From Gemmatimonadota bacterium (GTDB taxonomy: Bacteria > Gemmatimonadota > Gemmatimonadetes > Gemmatimonadales > GWC2-71-9): a DNA stretch of 64,000 nucleotides. The notes beneath the pieces are model-generated. The model had not been told where the DNA came from. It was given only the letters and a program-made list of their open reading frames with translations, and did not search any database. Made by a program: the position numbers and the translations under genes. Where the stretch lies: contig JADJPD010000003.1 of the NCBI GenBank assembly GCA_016713435.1, positions 679,782-743,781 of the forward strand, read 5' to 3'. Positions 9,343-16,814 of this stretch are shown here, piece after piece; the first letter of the stretch is position 1, and every line of letters starts with the position of its first letter.

Positions 9343-10525
9343 TCACCCCTCCCGCGGCATGATCCGACGCATGAACTCGTCGAACAGCGGCACCGTGAAC
9401 GCCGTGTCCCCGTGCGAGGGGCTGTACACCATCCCCTTCTCGATCAGCGACGCGCGCGTCGGCCCGAGCGCCGTCACGTCCCGGCCCAGCTCCTTCGCGA
9501 TGTCGCCCGAGCGATGCGGCCCCGGCCCCAGCTCCGCCATCGCCCGCAGGTACTGCTTCTCCGCCGGCTTCAGCCGGTCGAACCGCACCCGGAAGAAGCT
9601 TTCGTCCAGCGCCGCCACCGCCATGTGTGAGGCCGCATCCACGTCCACCTCCGTGATCGGCGACTGCGACGCCATGTCCCAGGCGTGCTTCCCCCACTCC
9701 TGCACGAAGTAGGGATAGCCCCGCGTCTCCCGCACGATCCGGTCGAGCGCCCCGTCGGTGAATCTCCACCCCCTGGTCCCGCACCGGCTTGGCCACCGCC
9801 CGCCGCGCCGCATCCTCCGGGAGCGGCCCGATCTCCGGGAAGTCGAACAGCCGCTCCGCGTAACTCTTCGCCTCTCCCATCCGCCCCCGCAGCTGCGGCA
9901 GCCCCGCCCCCACCAGCACCACCGGCAGCCGCCGCTGCGCCATCCGGTGCAGTGCCGTGATCAGCGCCTCGAGCTCCGGCTCGGCCACGTACTGCAGCTC
10001 GTCCACGAAGAGGACCAGCGCCGTGCCGTCCGCCTTCGCCGCCTCGCCCGCCACCTCGAGCAGCGCCTGCAGGTCGTGCTCCAGGTCGCCATTGTCGGCC
10101 AGGCCCGGCTCGGGATCGAAGTCGAGTCCCACCTCGATGTCGTGGTACTTCACCTTGAGACCCTTGGCAAAACCGGCCAGCCCGCGCAGCGCCCGCTGCG
10201 CCAGGTCCTTCGCCTTGGCGCTCCGCGACAGGCGGAGCAGCGCCAGCCGGAGCTGCGGCGCCAGGATCGCCGGCAGCGAGCGATGCTCCGGCGCCTCGAC
10301 CCGAAGCGTGTGGATCCCCTCCCCCTCCGCATCGTCCCGCATCCGGTCCAGCAGCACCGTCTTCCCCACCCCGCGGAGCCCCACCATCAGGACACTCTTG
10401 GCCGGTAGGCCGCGGCGCACCCGCGCAAACGCCACCGACATCGCCGAGAGCAGTTCCTCCCGGCCCGCCAGCTCCGGCGGCGGTGTGCCGGCCCCTGGGG
10501 CGAAGGGATTAGTGACTGGATCCAT
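9343..10525 (-). CDS. AAA ATP-binding protein with C-terminal winged helix
   Basis: About 394-residue AAA/STAND-like ATPase. From ATG 10525: Walker A GLRGVGKT at residues 49-56, Walker B LVLFVDELQY, and sensor-like VVLVGAGLPQLRG. The C-terminal part (KPAEKQYLRAMAELGPGPHRSGDIAKELGRD) looks like a winged helix. A single-base insertion near 9765 shifts the frame; after it the protein resumes at WRFTDGALDRIVRETRGYPYFVQEWGKHAW. A TTG two codons upstream is an alternative start. This architecture (AAA_16 type with HTH) occurs in ATPases of unknown role, some in conflict systems. The AT-rich, palindromic leader suggests tight regulation. Confidence 0.8.
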
Positions 10526-10546
10526 GCCCAATTATAGAAGACTTAT

Positions 10547-10579
10547 CGAGTTTAGCAATACCAGATAAACTCGCTAAAC
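10547..10579 (-). promoter_or_regulatory. Operator-like inverted repeats upstream of the ATPase
   Basis: Two overlapping inverted repeats: CGAGTTTA (10547-10554) with TAAACTCG (10566-10573), and GTTTAGC (10550-10556) with GCTAAAC (10573-10579). They sit 22 bp before the ATPase start in an AT-rich island of about 110 bp inside GC-rich DNA. A regulator site is likely; the regulator is unknown. Confidence 0.55.
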
Positions 10580-10645
10580 CAGACATACCCCACTTGACCA
10601 GATATCGGCCATGATCAGCAAACTACGTAATATCAATCACTTACG

Positions 10646-11422
10646 TTACTCATCCCCCCGCTCGTCCAGCGCAATCCCCACCTCCGTAATCCGCGTCACC
10701 CCCGCCTCCCCCGGCACCTCCCCATACACCATGTACGGCTCCTTCAGCAGCAGCCACCAGCTCGCCGTCCGCTTCCCCCCGGCGCGCTCGTGCTCGTCCA
10801 CCCGCGTCGCCCGCACCGGCTTCCCCTCCACCGTCACCGTGGAATCCCCCTTCACCACGAAGACATGATCCACCGGGCTCGCCTGCTGCGGCCCCCACAC
10901 CGGCGCCACCAGCACCTTCCCGGGCGTGAGCCCCGCCGCCACCGGTACCAGGTCCGACGCCGCCGCCATGAACCCCGGCCGATCGGGCGTCACGTCCACC
11001 GTGTCCACCGCCGCCCGCGCGTTCGCGCGCTTGATGCCGCGCACCCGCGTGCCATCGATGGCGAGTTGGGTATACGCCCCCGTGCTCGACATCATCACGT
11101 ATCCCAGCGGCGCCACGGTCTTGAGGTCAAAGGTCTGCAGCAGCCGGATCAGCGGCCGGTTGGGAAACGCCGGCACCGGGCGCCCCGTGGTGATCCACCG
11201 CGCCACCGCCCGCCCCGCCGAATCGCCCACCCGCAGCTCGTTGTCCCACTCGGCCGTCAGCACGCCCTGCGGGTTGTAGATCCGCACCCGCGCCGCATGC
11301 GGCCGGAACACCGTCCCATCCACCAGCGGCGACCCCACCGCCACGAACACCGTATCCTGCGCCGCCACCGCCCCTGCCGGCCCCATCGCCAGCAGCGCCG
11401 CCACACAAACCGTCAGCCTCAT
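10646..11422 (-). CDS. Secreted hypothetical protein
   Basis: 258-residue intact frame with a Sec signal peptide (MRLTVCVAALLAMGPAGAVAAQ). The mature part is mostly beta-type: FVAVGSPLVDGTVFRPHAARV, YVMMSSTGAYTQLAIDG, VDHVFVVKGDSTVTVEGKPV, WWLLLKEPYMVYGEVP. No catalytic motif is recognised. Its organisation, two similar-sized beta halves, recalls DUF3108-like periplasmic proteins, but the match is not firm. It stands alone, with the AT-rich operator region downstream. Confidence 0.7.
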   Translation of the reverse strand: MRLTVCVAALLAMGPAGAVAAQDTVFVAVGSPLVDGTVFRPHAARVRIYNPQGVLTAEWDNELRVGDSAGRAVARWITTGRPVPAFPNRPLIRLLQTFDLKTVAPLGYVMMSSTGAYTQLAIDGTRVRGIKRANARAAVDTVDVTPDRPGFMAAASDLVPVAAGLTPGKVLVAPVWGPQQASPVDHVFVVKGDSTVTVEGKPVRATRVDEHERAGGKRTASWWLLLKEPYMVYGEVPGEAGVTRITEVGIALDERGDE

Positions 11423-11650
11423 GCCCGCCCCCGGGGAAGTTGGAGCGCCGCCCTACGCACCCCGCGCCGTCCCCGTTCCACCCGCCCCCCCCCCCGCCCA
11501 GCCCGAAACCCCCCTTTGCTCATCCGACTGTACCCCGGGCACCGCCCTCCGCCTGACGCCGCTGTTACACCCCTCCCCGATCCTTCGATCGTCCCGCCAG
11601 CTCCACCCCGAGGCGGACACACACCACGCACCCCGACCCGGGAGCCTTCC

Positions 11651-11800
11651 ATGCCCCCCGTCACCCCAGCCTTCAAGCCCGTGGACGTCCCCGTCCTCTG
11701 CCTCGAGTGCCTCCACCGCACCCGCCTGCGGCCCGCCGAGCTGGAGGCGACCCCCTGCCCCCGCTGCGCCCGCTACAACGAGCTCGTCCCCGTGCGCTGA
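11651..11800 (+). CDS. Small zinc-ribbon protein
   Basis: 49-residue protein starting at ATG 11651 after a GGAG site. It has two cysteine pairs, CLEC near residue 17 and CPRC near residue 36, a rubredoxin-like zinc ribbon. The upstream in-frame extension is low-complexity and antisense to another gene, so it is rejected. A hairpin terminator follows 27 bp downstream, supporting a real short gene. It may bind a partner or nucleic acid; no role can be assigned. Confidence 0.6.
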   Translation: MPPVTPAFKPVDVPVLCLECLHRTRLRPAELEATPCPRCARYNELVPVR

Positions 11801-11827
11801 CCCCCGCAGGACTCCGATCGCCCCGTA

Positions 11828-11848
11828 GGCCCGAGCGCCGCTCGGGCC
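11828..11848 (+). terminator. Hairpin terminator after zinc-ribbon gene
   Basis: 8-bp perfect stem GGCCCGAG / CTCGGGCC with loop CGCCG. No T-run follows. Confidence 0.5.
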
Positions 11849-12096
11849 ACTGGGGCTAGGGGATCGAACTGCCGAAGCACCCCTCCGCCTCCCCAGCCCG
11901 CGACGCGAGTCCTTCAGGACTTGCCGTGCCGAGCGCTCGCTTCAGCGAGCGCGCGCGCCCCACCAGCCCCCACCCGCCCCAACCGCTACCTCCTCCAAAC
12001 CTCCTCCCTAACATCCCCGCAGCCCTCCCCGTTACATCTACCGGAAGTTGCCCGCTTCCCCGCTCCTCCCCCTCACTCCGCAGCAGGAGAAGGCCC

Positions 12097-13449
12097 ATGC
12101 GCATTACCCGGCAGGTCGCTCCCCTGGCGCTCGTTGCGTCGGCCCTCACGGGCCTCGTGGCGTGTGCCCCCGACTCCGGTCCCGGCCCCGACTCGGCCGC
12201 CCCCTTCGAGGAGCCCGGCCTGGCCCTGGACCGCGCCCCCGCCGGCCAGGCGCTCCCCTTCACCCCGATCCCGACCTCCGCGTCGTGCGTCGCCGGTGGC
12301 CTGGCCGAGCAGGTGATCCTCCCCGTGGGCTACCTGCCGAGCCTCGTGGCCATCGAGGGCCCCGCCTCGCCGGACCTGCCCGACATGATGACCGTGAACG
12401 AGACCGGCCACCGCTCGGGCCGCTACCTCTACCGCGCCCACGAGACCGGCAGCAACAGCGCCGTCACCGTCACCGACCTCGAGACCGGCGTCACCAGCAT
12501 CCTGGCGCAGCGCGCCGACTGGGAGCGCTTCGACGGCATCAGCTGGACCCCGTGGGGCACCATCGTGGTGGCCGAGGAAGTCACCACCTCCGCCATCAAG
12601 GATCCGGCCCTGCCGGCGGCCGTGGGCGGCCACGTCTACGAGATCGATCCCGCCCCCGGTGCGGCCCCCCTCCTGCCGGCCGGCCGCCCCCGCGCGCACG
12701 AGGGGCCCCGCTTTGACCGCGATGGCAACCTCGCCGGCATCTCGGAGACCGGCCCGGGCTACATCTACCGCTTCGTCCCCACCCGCCGCGGCGACCTCTC
12801 GAGCGGCAAGCTCTACGCCCTCCGCATCGTCGAGGACGCCGGCGACCGGACCGGCTGGGCCGAGTGGGTGCTGCTCGACGGTCCCGCCTCCGAGATCAAC
12901 TCCATCGCCGAGGCCGCGGCCAAGGGCGCCACGGGCTACAGCCGTCCCGAGGACGTGGAGATCGGCACCAGCACCGGCAACGACCGCCGCGGCAACAACA
13001 TCCTGTACGTGGCCATGACCGGCGAGAACCGGGTGATCGCCATCGACCTCAAGGCCGGCGGCCGCAGCGGCAAGGCCTACGTCAGCGACTACGTCCGGAA
13101 CGGTGTCAACGCTCCGACCGACTTCACCTCCCCCGACAACCTGGCCCTCGACAACTCGGGCAACCTCTACATCACCGAGGATCCGGGTGGGACCGCCGGC
13201 AGCGGCAAGACCCAGGGCGACGACGTCTGGTTTGCGCCCTACAACCCGGCCAGCGCGCGCACCGCGCTCCCGGCCGAGCGCTTCCTCACCGTTACCGACT
13301 GCGACGCGGAGCCGACGGGCATCTACCTGAGCCCGTCCAACAAGACCCTCTTCGTCAACATCCAGCACCGCGGCGGCAGCGACCCCCGCGACATGACGCT
13401 GGCCATCCGGAAATACAGCAGCACCAACTTCCTGCGGGCCGTCGAGTAA
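12097..13449 (+). CDS. PhoX-like (DUF839) lipoprotein
   Basis: 450 residues, intact. ATG 12097 follows CAGGAGAAGG. Lipobox in LTGLVACAPD. The body fits the PhoX/DUF839 beta-propeller: MTVNETGHRSGRYLYRAHET, WTPWGTIVVAEE, HVYEIDP, RPEDVEIG, NNILYVAMTGENRVIAIDLK, SPDNLALDNSGNLYITEDP. PhoX enzymes are calcium/iron alkaline phosphatases, but this protein is shorter than classical PhoX and lacks a Tat signal. Phosphatase activity is therefore likely by family but not certain. The long upstream in-frame extension (11926-12096) is C-rich and has no ribosome site. A canonical terminator follows. Confidence 0.85.
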   Translation: MRITRQVAPLALVASALTGLVACAPDSGPGPDSAAPFEEPGLALDRAPAGQALPFTPIPTSASCVAGGLAEQVILPVGYLPSLVAIEGPASPDLPDMMTVNETGHRSGRYLYRAHETGSNSAVTVTDLETGVTSILAQRADWERFDGISWTPWGTIVVAEEVTTSAIKDPALPAAVGGHVYEIDPAPGAAPLLPAGRPRAHEGPRFDRDGNLAGISETGPGYIYRFVPTRRGDLSSGKLYALRIVEDAGDRTGWAEWVLLDGPASEINSIAEAAAKGATGYSRPEDVEIGTSTGNDRRGNNILYVAMTGENRVIAIDLKAGGRSGKAYVSDYVRNGVNAPTDFTSPDNLALDNSGNLYITEDPGGTAGSGKTQGDDVWFAPYNPASARTALPAERFLTVTDCDAEPTGIYLSPSNKTLFVNIQHRGGSDPRDMTLAIRKYSSTNFLRAVE

Positions 13450-13473
13450 GCCGCCGGGTCCGGAAACACGAAG

Positions 13474-13500
13474 GCCTCCCCCGTGCTGGGGGAGGCTTTT
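13474..13500 (+). terminator. Rho-independent terminator
   Basis: 9-bp stem GCCTCCCCC / GGGGGAGGC, 5-nt loop, then TTTT. It lies 24 bp after the PhoX-like gene and is the most canonical terminator in the window. Confidence 0.9.
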
Positions 13501-13594
13501 CGTTTCCTGGCGCTGATGTCCCGCCCGTGGCCGAGCCTGCCGGAGGCCGAGCCGCCTCCCCCGTGCACCCCTCCACCCCCTCACGGCTCCTCCG

Positions 13595-13960
13595 TCAACC
13601 GCTCCCCTCCCCTCCCCCATCCGCAGGGGACCCGAGCCGCGCCCGCTCCTTCCCGTGTTCCCGGAGCACGTGATGGAACACCGGCGCCAGCAGGAGCCCC
13701 GCGACCCCCACCAGCACCAGCCCCGAGAAGAGCGCATACGCGCCCGCAAAGAGCTTGGCCCCCGTCCCCGTGAGCGGATCCACCGGCCCCATCCCGCCCA
13801 GGATCATCGCGGCATTGAGGAACGCATCCACCCAGCCGGAGGCGATGGCGTGGTAGCCGAGGATGCCGAGCGACAGGCTCAGCGCAATGGCCACCACGGC
13901 GCGGAGCAGCTGCTGCTCCCAGCGGTGGCCGTGGTGGGTGAGAAACCAGTGGGTGCGCAT
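13595..13960 (-). CDS. K+-channel-like two-helix membrane protein without a filter
   Basis: 121 residues. Two strong membrane helices (LLRAVVAIALSLSLGILGYH and LFAGAYALFSGLVLVGVAG) flank a re-entrant-like loop WVDAFLNAAMILGGMGPVDP. The order, the W-x-D-A-F turn, the TGTGAKLFAGAYAL entry to the second helix and the basic tail after it match the ion_trans_2 pore module. However, the selectivity filter TVGYGD is replaced by LGGMGPVD. I recall similar conserved hypotheticals of this form. Conduction is doubtful; a sensor or scaffold is possible. The nearby winged-helix gene is co-directional. Confidence 0.7.
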   Translation of the reverse strand: MRTHWFLTHHGHRWEQQLLRAVVAIALSLSLGILGYHAIASGWVDAFLNAAMILGGMGPVDPLTGTGAKLFAGAYALFSGLVLVGVAGLLLAPVFHHVLREHGKERARLGSPADGGGEGSG

Positions 13961-13980
13961 GATGACCTCTCCGGCAGCGC

Positions 13981-14625
13981 CTAGTAACCGAGCCCGTGCT
14001 TCTGTGCCTCCGCCGCGAGCTCATCCATCACCCGCCGGCGGTACTCGGCGTCCTGCATCTGGCTGATGTCAGTCTCCCCGGGGAGTCCGGCAGCAGCCGG
14101 CACCCCCTTCACGCCAAGCAACTTCTCCAGCGCCTCCACCGCCACCCTCCGCTCCCGCGCCCGTCCCACGCGCAGGGCATCCACGAGCGTCAGCAGTTCA
14201 TAGACCTGGGGCGCCCGCTCCGGCAGGCGGGTGGCCTGCGGGTAGAGCGGCGTCAGCCCCGTGCCGCGGACGGGGCCGTGGGCGTCCGGCCACACGATCG
14301 GCATGCTGCTGTCGATCACGTCGCGGAAGATGGGACCCGCGTGGGCCGTTGGCACGCCCTGAACCTCGCGGCCCAGCACAGGCGGGAACGCGTGCCGGAC
14401 CCCGTACACCACGAAATCCCGAAGGGCGTGAGCATTGGGTTCCCGGGTCCCTGGCCGGAGCAGACCGGCGGCCTGCAGACGCCGCACCGCCTCGTGCGTG
14501 GTGCTCGAGCTGAGGCCGAGCGCCTGACCGAGCCCGGCGTACGTCATGGCCGCAGTCTCACCACGCACCGCCAGTGCCAGGGCGACCACGAGATCCGCTG
14601 GCTTCAGCACCTCTTGCTTGGGCAT
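13981..14625 (-). CDS. Winged-helix transcriptional regulator
   Basis: 214 residues from ATG 14625 (a TTG three codons upstream is less likely). Residues 8-60 form a MarR/IclR-type winged helix: LVVALALAVRGETAAMTYAG, LGQALGLSSSTTHEAVRRLQ, AAGLLRPGTR. The remainder (FVVYGVRHAFPPVLGREVQG, YELLTLVDALRVGRARERRV) is an unrecognised effector part, intact. The upstream palindrome at 14651 could be its own operator. The DUF3800 remnant lies upstream on the same strand. Similar two-domain HTH proteins are found beside nucleases in conflict loci, which is only suggestive here. Confidence 0.75.
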   Translation of the reverse strand: MPKQEVLKPADLVVALALAVRGETAAMTYAGLGQALGLSSSTTHEAVRRLQAAGLLRPGTREPNAHALRDFVVYGVRHAFPPVLGREVQGVPTAHAGPIFRDVIDSSMPIVWPDAHGPVRGTGLTPLYPQATRLPERAPQVYELLTLVDALRVGRARERRVAVEALEKLLGVKGVPAAAGLPGETDISQMQDAEYRRRVMDELAAEAQKHGLGY

Positions 14626-14650
14626 GCCAGGCAACCTGTGGATGTTCTGC

Positions 14651-14660
14651 GTTCGCGAAC
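14651..14660 (-). promoter_or_regulatory. Palindrome upstream of the winged-helix gene
   Basis: GTTCGCGAAC, a perfect 10-bp palindrome 25 bp before the start codon. A candidate autoregulatory site; short enough to be chance. Confidence 0.3.
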
Positions 14661-14795
14661 AGTGGATCCGAGTTCAGCGACTGCCCTGATGGGGACGACA
14701 GGCGACATTAGCGGCAACTGGCGTCTTCCCGAGCCACACAGTGTCCGCGGTTGCCTCGGCCCGCGAAGAGCCTTATGTTGGTCGAAGCGGGCTGG

Positions 14796-15177
14796 TCACT
14801 GCGTAGCGGGGGCCGGCCCTGTTTGTTTGGGCAGGACCACCAGCCCATACCCCTCGAAGCGCCCTCCGCGCCCCCGGCGCAGCTTCTCCCGCACAATCCG
14901 GAAGTCCCCCCGTTCGCAGCTCGGCAAGGAAGCGCTGCCGGAATGCCGGCTCCTTCATCCGCTCAAAGCCATTCCGGTTCCGGACGATGTCCGCAGTGTG
15001 GAGTGCAAGGTCCCGCCGCCCGAGCAGGCGTTCCTTGAAGGCCCCCAGCCGCTCCGTCAGCTCGCCGCGGGCATACCCTCGCTCCACCACCACGCCACCG
15101 AGGACGAACAGGGGATACTGCGGATCGATGACCGCCAGGTTGTGATCCCCGGATTCATCGAGGAACAGGACTTTCAT
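14796..15177 (-). CDS. DUF3800 protein, short and frameshifted
   Basis: Begins MKVLFLDESGDHNLAVID, the DESGD signature of DUF3800, a family with an RNase H-like/integrase-like fold. It continues ADIVRNRNGFERMKEPAFRQ. In a five-G run at about 14909 the frame breaks. Reading on with one G fewer gives DFRIVREKLRRGRGGRFEGYG and a stop at 14796, about 126 residues in all. Typical members are 200-300 residues, with a further acidic motif near the C-terminus that is absent here. So it is probably a truncated remnant. It lies upstream of the winged-helix gene on the same strand. Confidence 0.65.
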
Positions 15178-15311
15178 GGTGCCCGGCGAAAGAGCCCAAT
15201 ACTCGCTTAGGCTGGGCGGTTCGGTCAAGAACAAAAAAACGCGAGCTACCCGCTCATCGCGCCACCGCCGTGGCCTCGGTGCTGATGCTGTAGGAACCAT
15301 CCCCCACACAG

Positions 15312-15345
15312 CAACGCCCCACGAGCCACAGCTCGCGGGGCGTTG
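15312..15345 (-). terminator. Hairpin terminator
   Basis: Stem of 14 pairs with one mismatch and a CACA loop, 31 bp beyond the stop of the gene at 15376. It ends the ComEC-like/pilin-like operon. Confidence 0.65.
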
Positions 15346-15375
15346 TCCTTCCCGGGCACCCGCCCGCCGTCCGGA

Positions 15376-15837
15376 CTAGCTCCGCCCCGGCACCCGGTCA
15401 CACACCGGCACCCCCTCCTCCGTCGGCTCCCACCGCTCCACCCGGGTCCGCGGGATCCGGGAGGCCGGCACCGCTCCCACGATGATCACGCACGAGTACC
15501 GCATCCCCTCGTAGGTGGCCCGCGCCGCCCACGAGTTCCGGGTCACGTAGGTGAGGTTGAGCGTCACCCCGCTCGACGGCGTCACCAGCACCGCCCCGCC
15601 CCCGGCCGCCGTGAGCAGCTCGCTGTAGCGTCCGTTCTCCGCGAAGTAGTTCTCCTGCGCCACCACGAGATTCCGGAGCTCGGCGGCCAGGCGACGGAGC
15701 ACTGCCTCCGGCGCCGCTCGCGCCCGCCTGACGGGCCCGCTGGCCGAGGTGGCCTGCGCGGCGAGGCCGGGCGCCCCAAGCGCCAGGAGGAGCGCCGAGA
15801 CCTTCCATCCCACCCCGATGATGGGAGTCGCCCTCAT
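15376..15837 (-). CDS. Secreted protein with pilin-like C-terminal region
   Basis: 153 residues. Signal peptide (VSALLLALGAPGLAAQ), then an amphipathic helix (RLAAELRNLVVAQENYFAENGRYS) followed by beta strands (GVTLNLTYVTRNSWAARATY, YSCVIIVGAVP, GVPVCDRVPG). The helix with ENYFAENGRYS closely resembles the region after the first helix of type IV pilins and pseudopilins, but the hydrophobic pilin N-terminus is replaced by a cleavable signal. Corrected for a homopolymer error, the upstream gene ends in an ATGA overlap with this start, so the two are translationally coupled. Confidence 0.7.
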   Translation of the reverse strand: MRATPIIGVGWKVSALLLALGAPGLAAQATSASGPVRRARAAPEAVLRRLAAELRNLVVAQENYFAENGRYSELLTAAGGGAVLVTPSSGVTLNLTYVTRNSWAARATYEGMRYSCVIIVGAVPASRIPRTRVERWEPTEEGVPVCDRVPGRS

Positions 15838-15873
15838 CGCGCCACCTCCGCCCCCTGGGCCTCCGTGGTGACC

Positions 15874-16716
15874 TCATACCGCCCCCCCCTCCACCGTCAC
15901 CGTCACCGTCCCCTCCCGATCCGTCCGCAACACCCTCCTCCCCCCCGCCTGGTAGTACCGCATCGCCCACGGATCCGGATGCCCGTAGTTGTTGGGCCCC
16001 ACGCTGATCACCACCACCTCCGGCCGCGTCCGCTGCAGCCACCCGGGCGTCACCCCGTTCCGCGCCCCGTGATGCGCCGCCTTGAGGACGTCCACGTCCC
16101 CGACCAGCCGCGCGGCGAGCAGCGCGTTGAGCTCCTCCACCTCGCTGTCCCCGGTGAGGAGCGCCCGGAAGCGGCCCCGCTCCACCAGCACCACGAGGCT
16201 CGCGTTGTTCTCGTCCCCCTGGTCCTCGAGCGGCGACGGCAGCACCCGGATCACCGCGTCGCCGAGCACGATGGGCTCCCACGGCGGGTCGGGCGACGGG
16301 ACGCCCCGCGCGTCGAGCCACTCCAGGACGGCCGCGGCATTCCGGTTCGGCGCGTCGAGCCCGTTGTAGAGGTAGCGCCCGACGGGCCAGTCGGCGAGCA
16401 CGGCGTCCATGCCGCCGATGTGGTCGTCGTGGTTGTGGGAGGCGATGGCGGCGAGGAGGGTGTCGACGCCGAGGTCCTGGAGGAGGAGGACGATGTCGTC
16501 GCCGCGGCCGGCGTCGACTAGCACGCCTTTGTTGCCGAGTTGGATGAGGGTGGCGTCGCCTTGGCCGACGTTGAGGAAGTGGAGTTGGAAGGAATCGCCT
16601 GCTTGAAGCGCGACTAAGGCGGGCGGGCATGTCAGAACTTGCAGTACGAGAACGCCGAAGAAGCCCAAACGGAGCTGCATCTGTGCACGTTCAGGCCTTC
16701 TCACCATCTTCTGCAT
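15874..16716 (-). CDS. ComEC/Rec2-like metallo-beta-lactamase-fold hydrolase
   Basis: About 280 residues. An N-terminal signal or membrane segment (LGFFGVLVLQVLTCPPALVAL) is followed by FLNVGQGDATLIQL, the metal motif SHNHDDHIGG, LLTGDSEVEE and KAAHHGARNG. These are the signatures of the soluble hydrolase domain of ComEC-like proteins. Free-standing versions are exported phosphodiesterases or nucleases. The stop at 15874 follows an eight-C run at about 15882. With one base less the frame continues to a TGA at 15834-15836, overlapping the next start as ATGA, so the true end is probably 15834. The substrate is unknown; nucleic acid is plausible by family. Confidence 0.85.
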   Translation of the reverse strand: MQKMVRRPERAQMQLRLGFFGVLVLQVLTCPPALVALQAGDSFQLHFLNVGQGDATLIQLGNKGVLVDAGRGDDIVLLLQDLGVDTLLAAIASHNHDDHIGGMDAVLADWPVGRYLYNGLDAPNRNAAAVLEWLDARGVPSPDPPWEPIVLGDAVIRVLPSPLEDQGDENNASLVVLVERGRFRALLTGDSEVEELNALLAARLVGDVDVLKAAHHGARNGVTPGWLQRTRPEVVVISVGPNNYGHPDPWAMRYYQAGGRRVLRTDREGTVTVTVEGGAV

Positions 16717-16814
16717 TTCTGGAAAGAGGCGAACGAGTATTCATGTACCGTGTGCGACGGAGAAGGTGTCTCCTGCCCTTAGTGCTGACGTCGCGTCGAA
16801 GGACCAAGGTGCTG

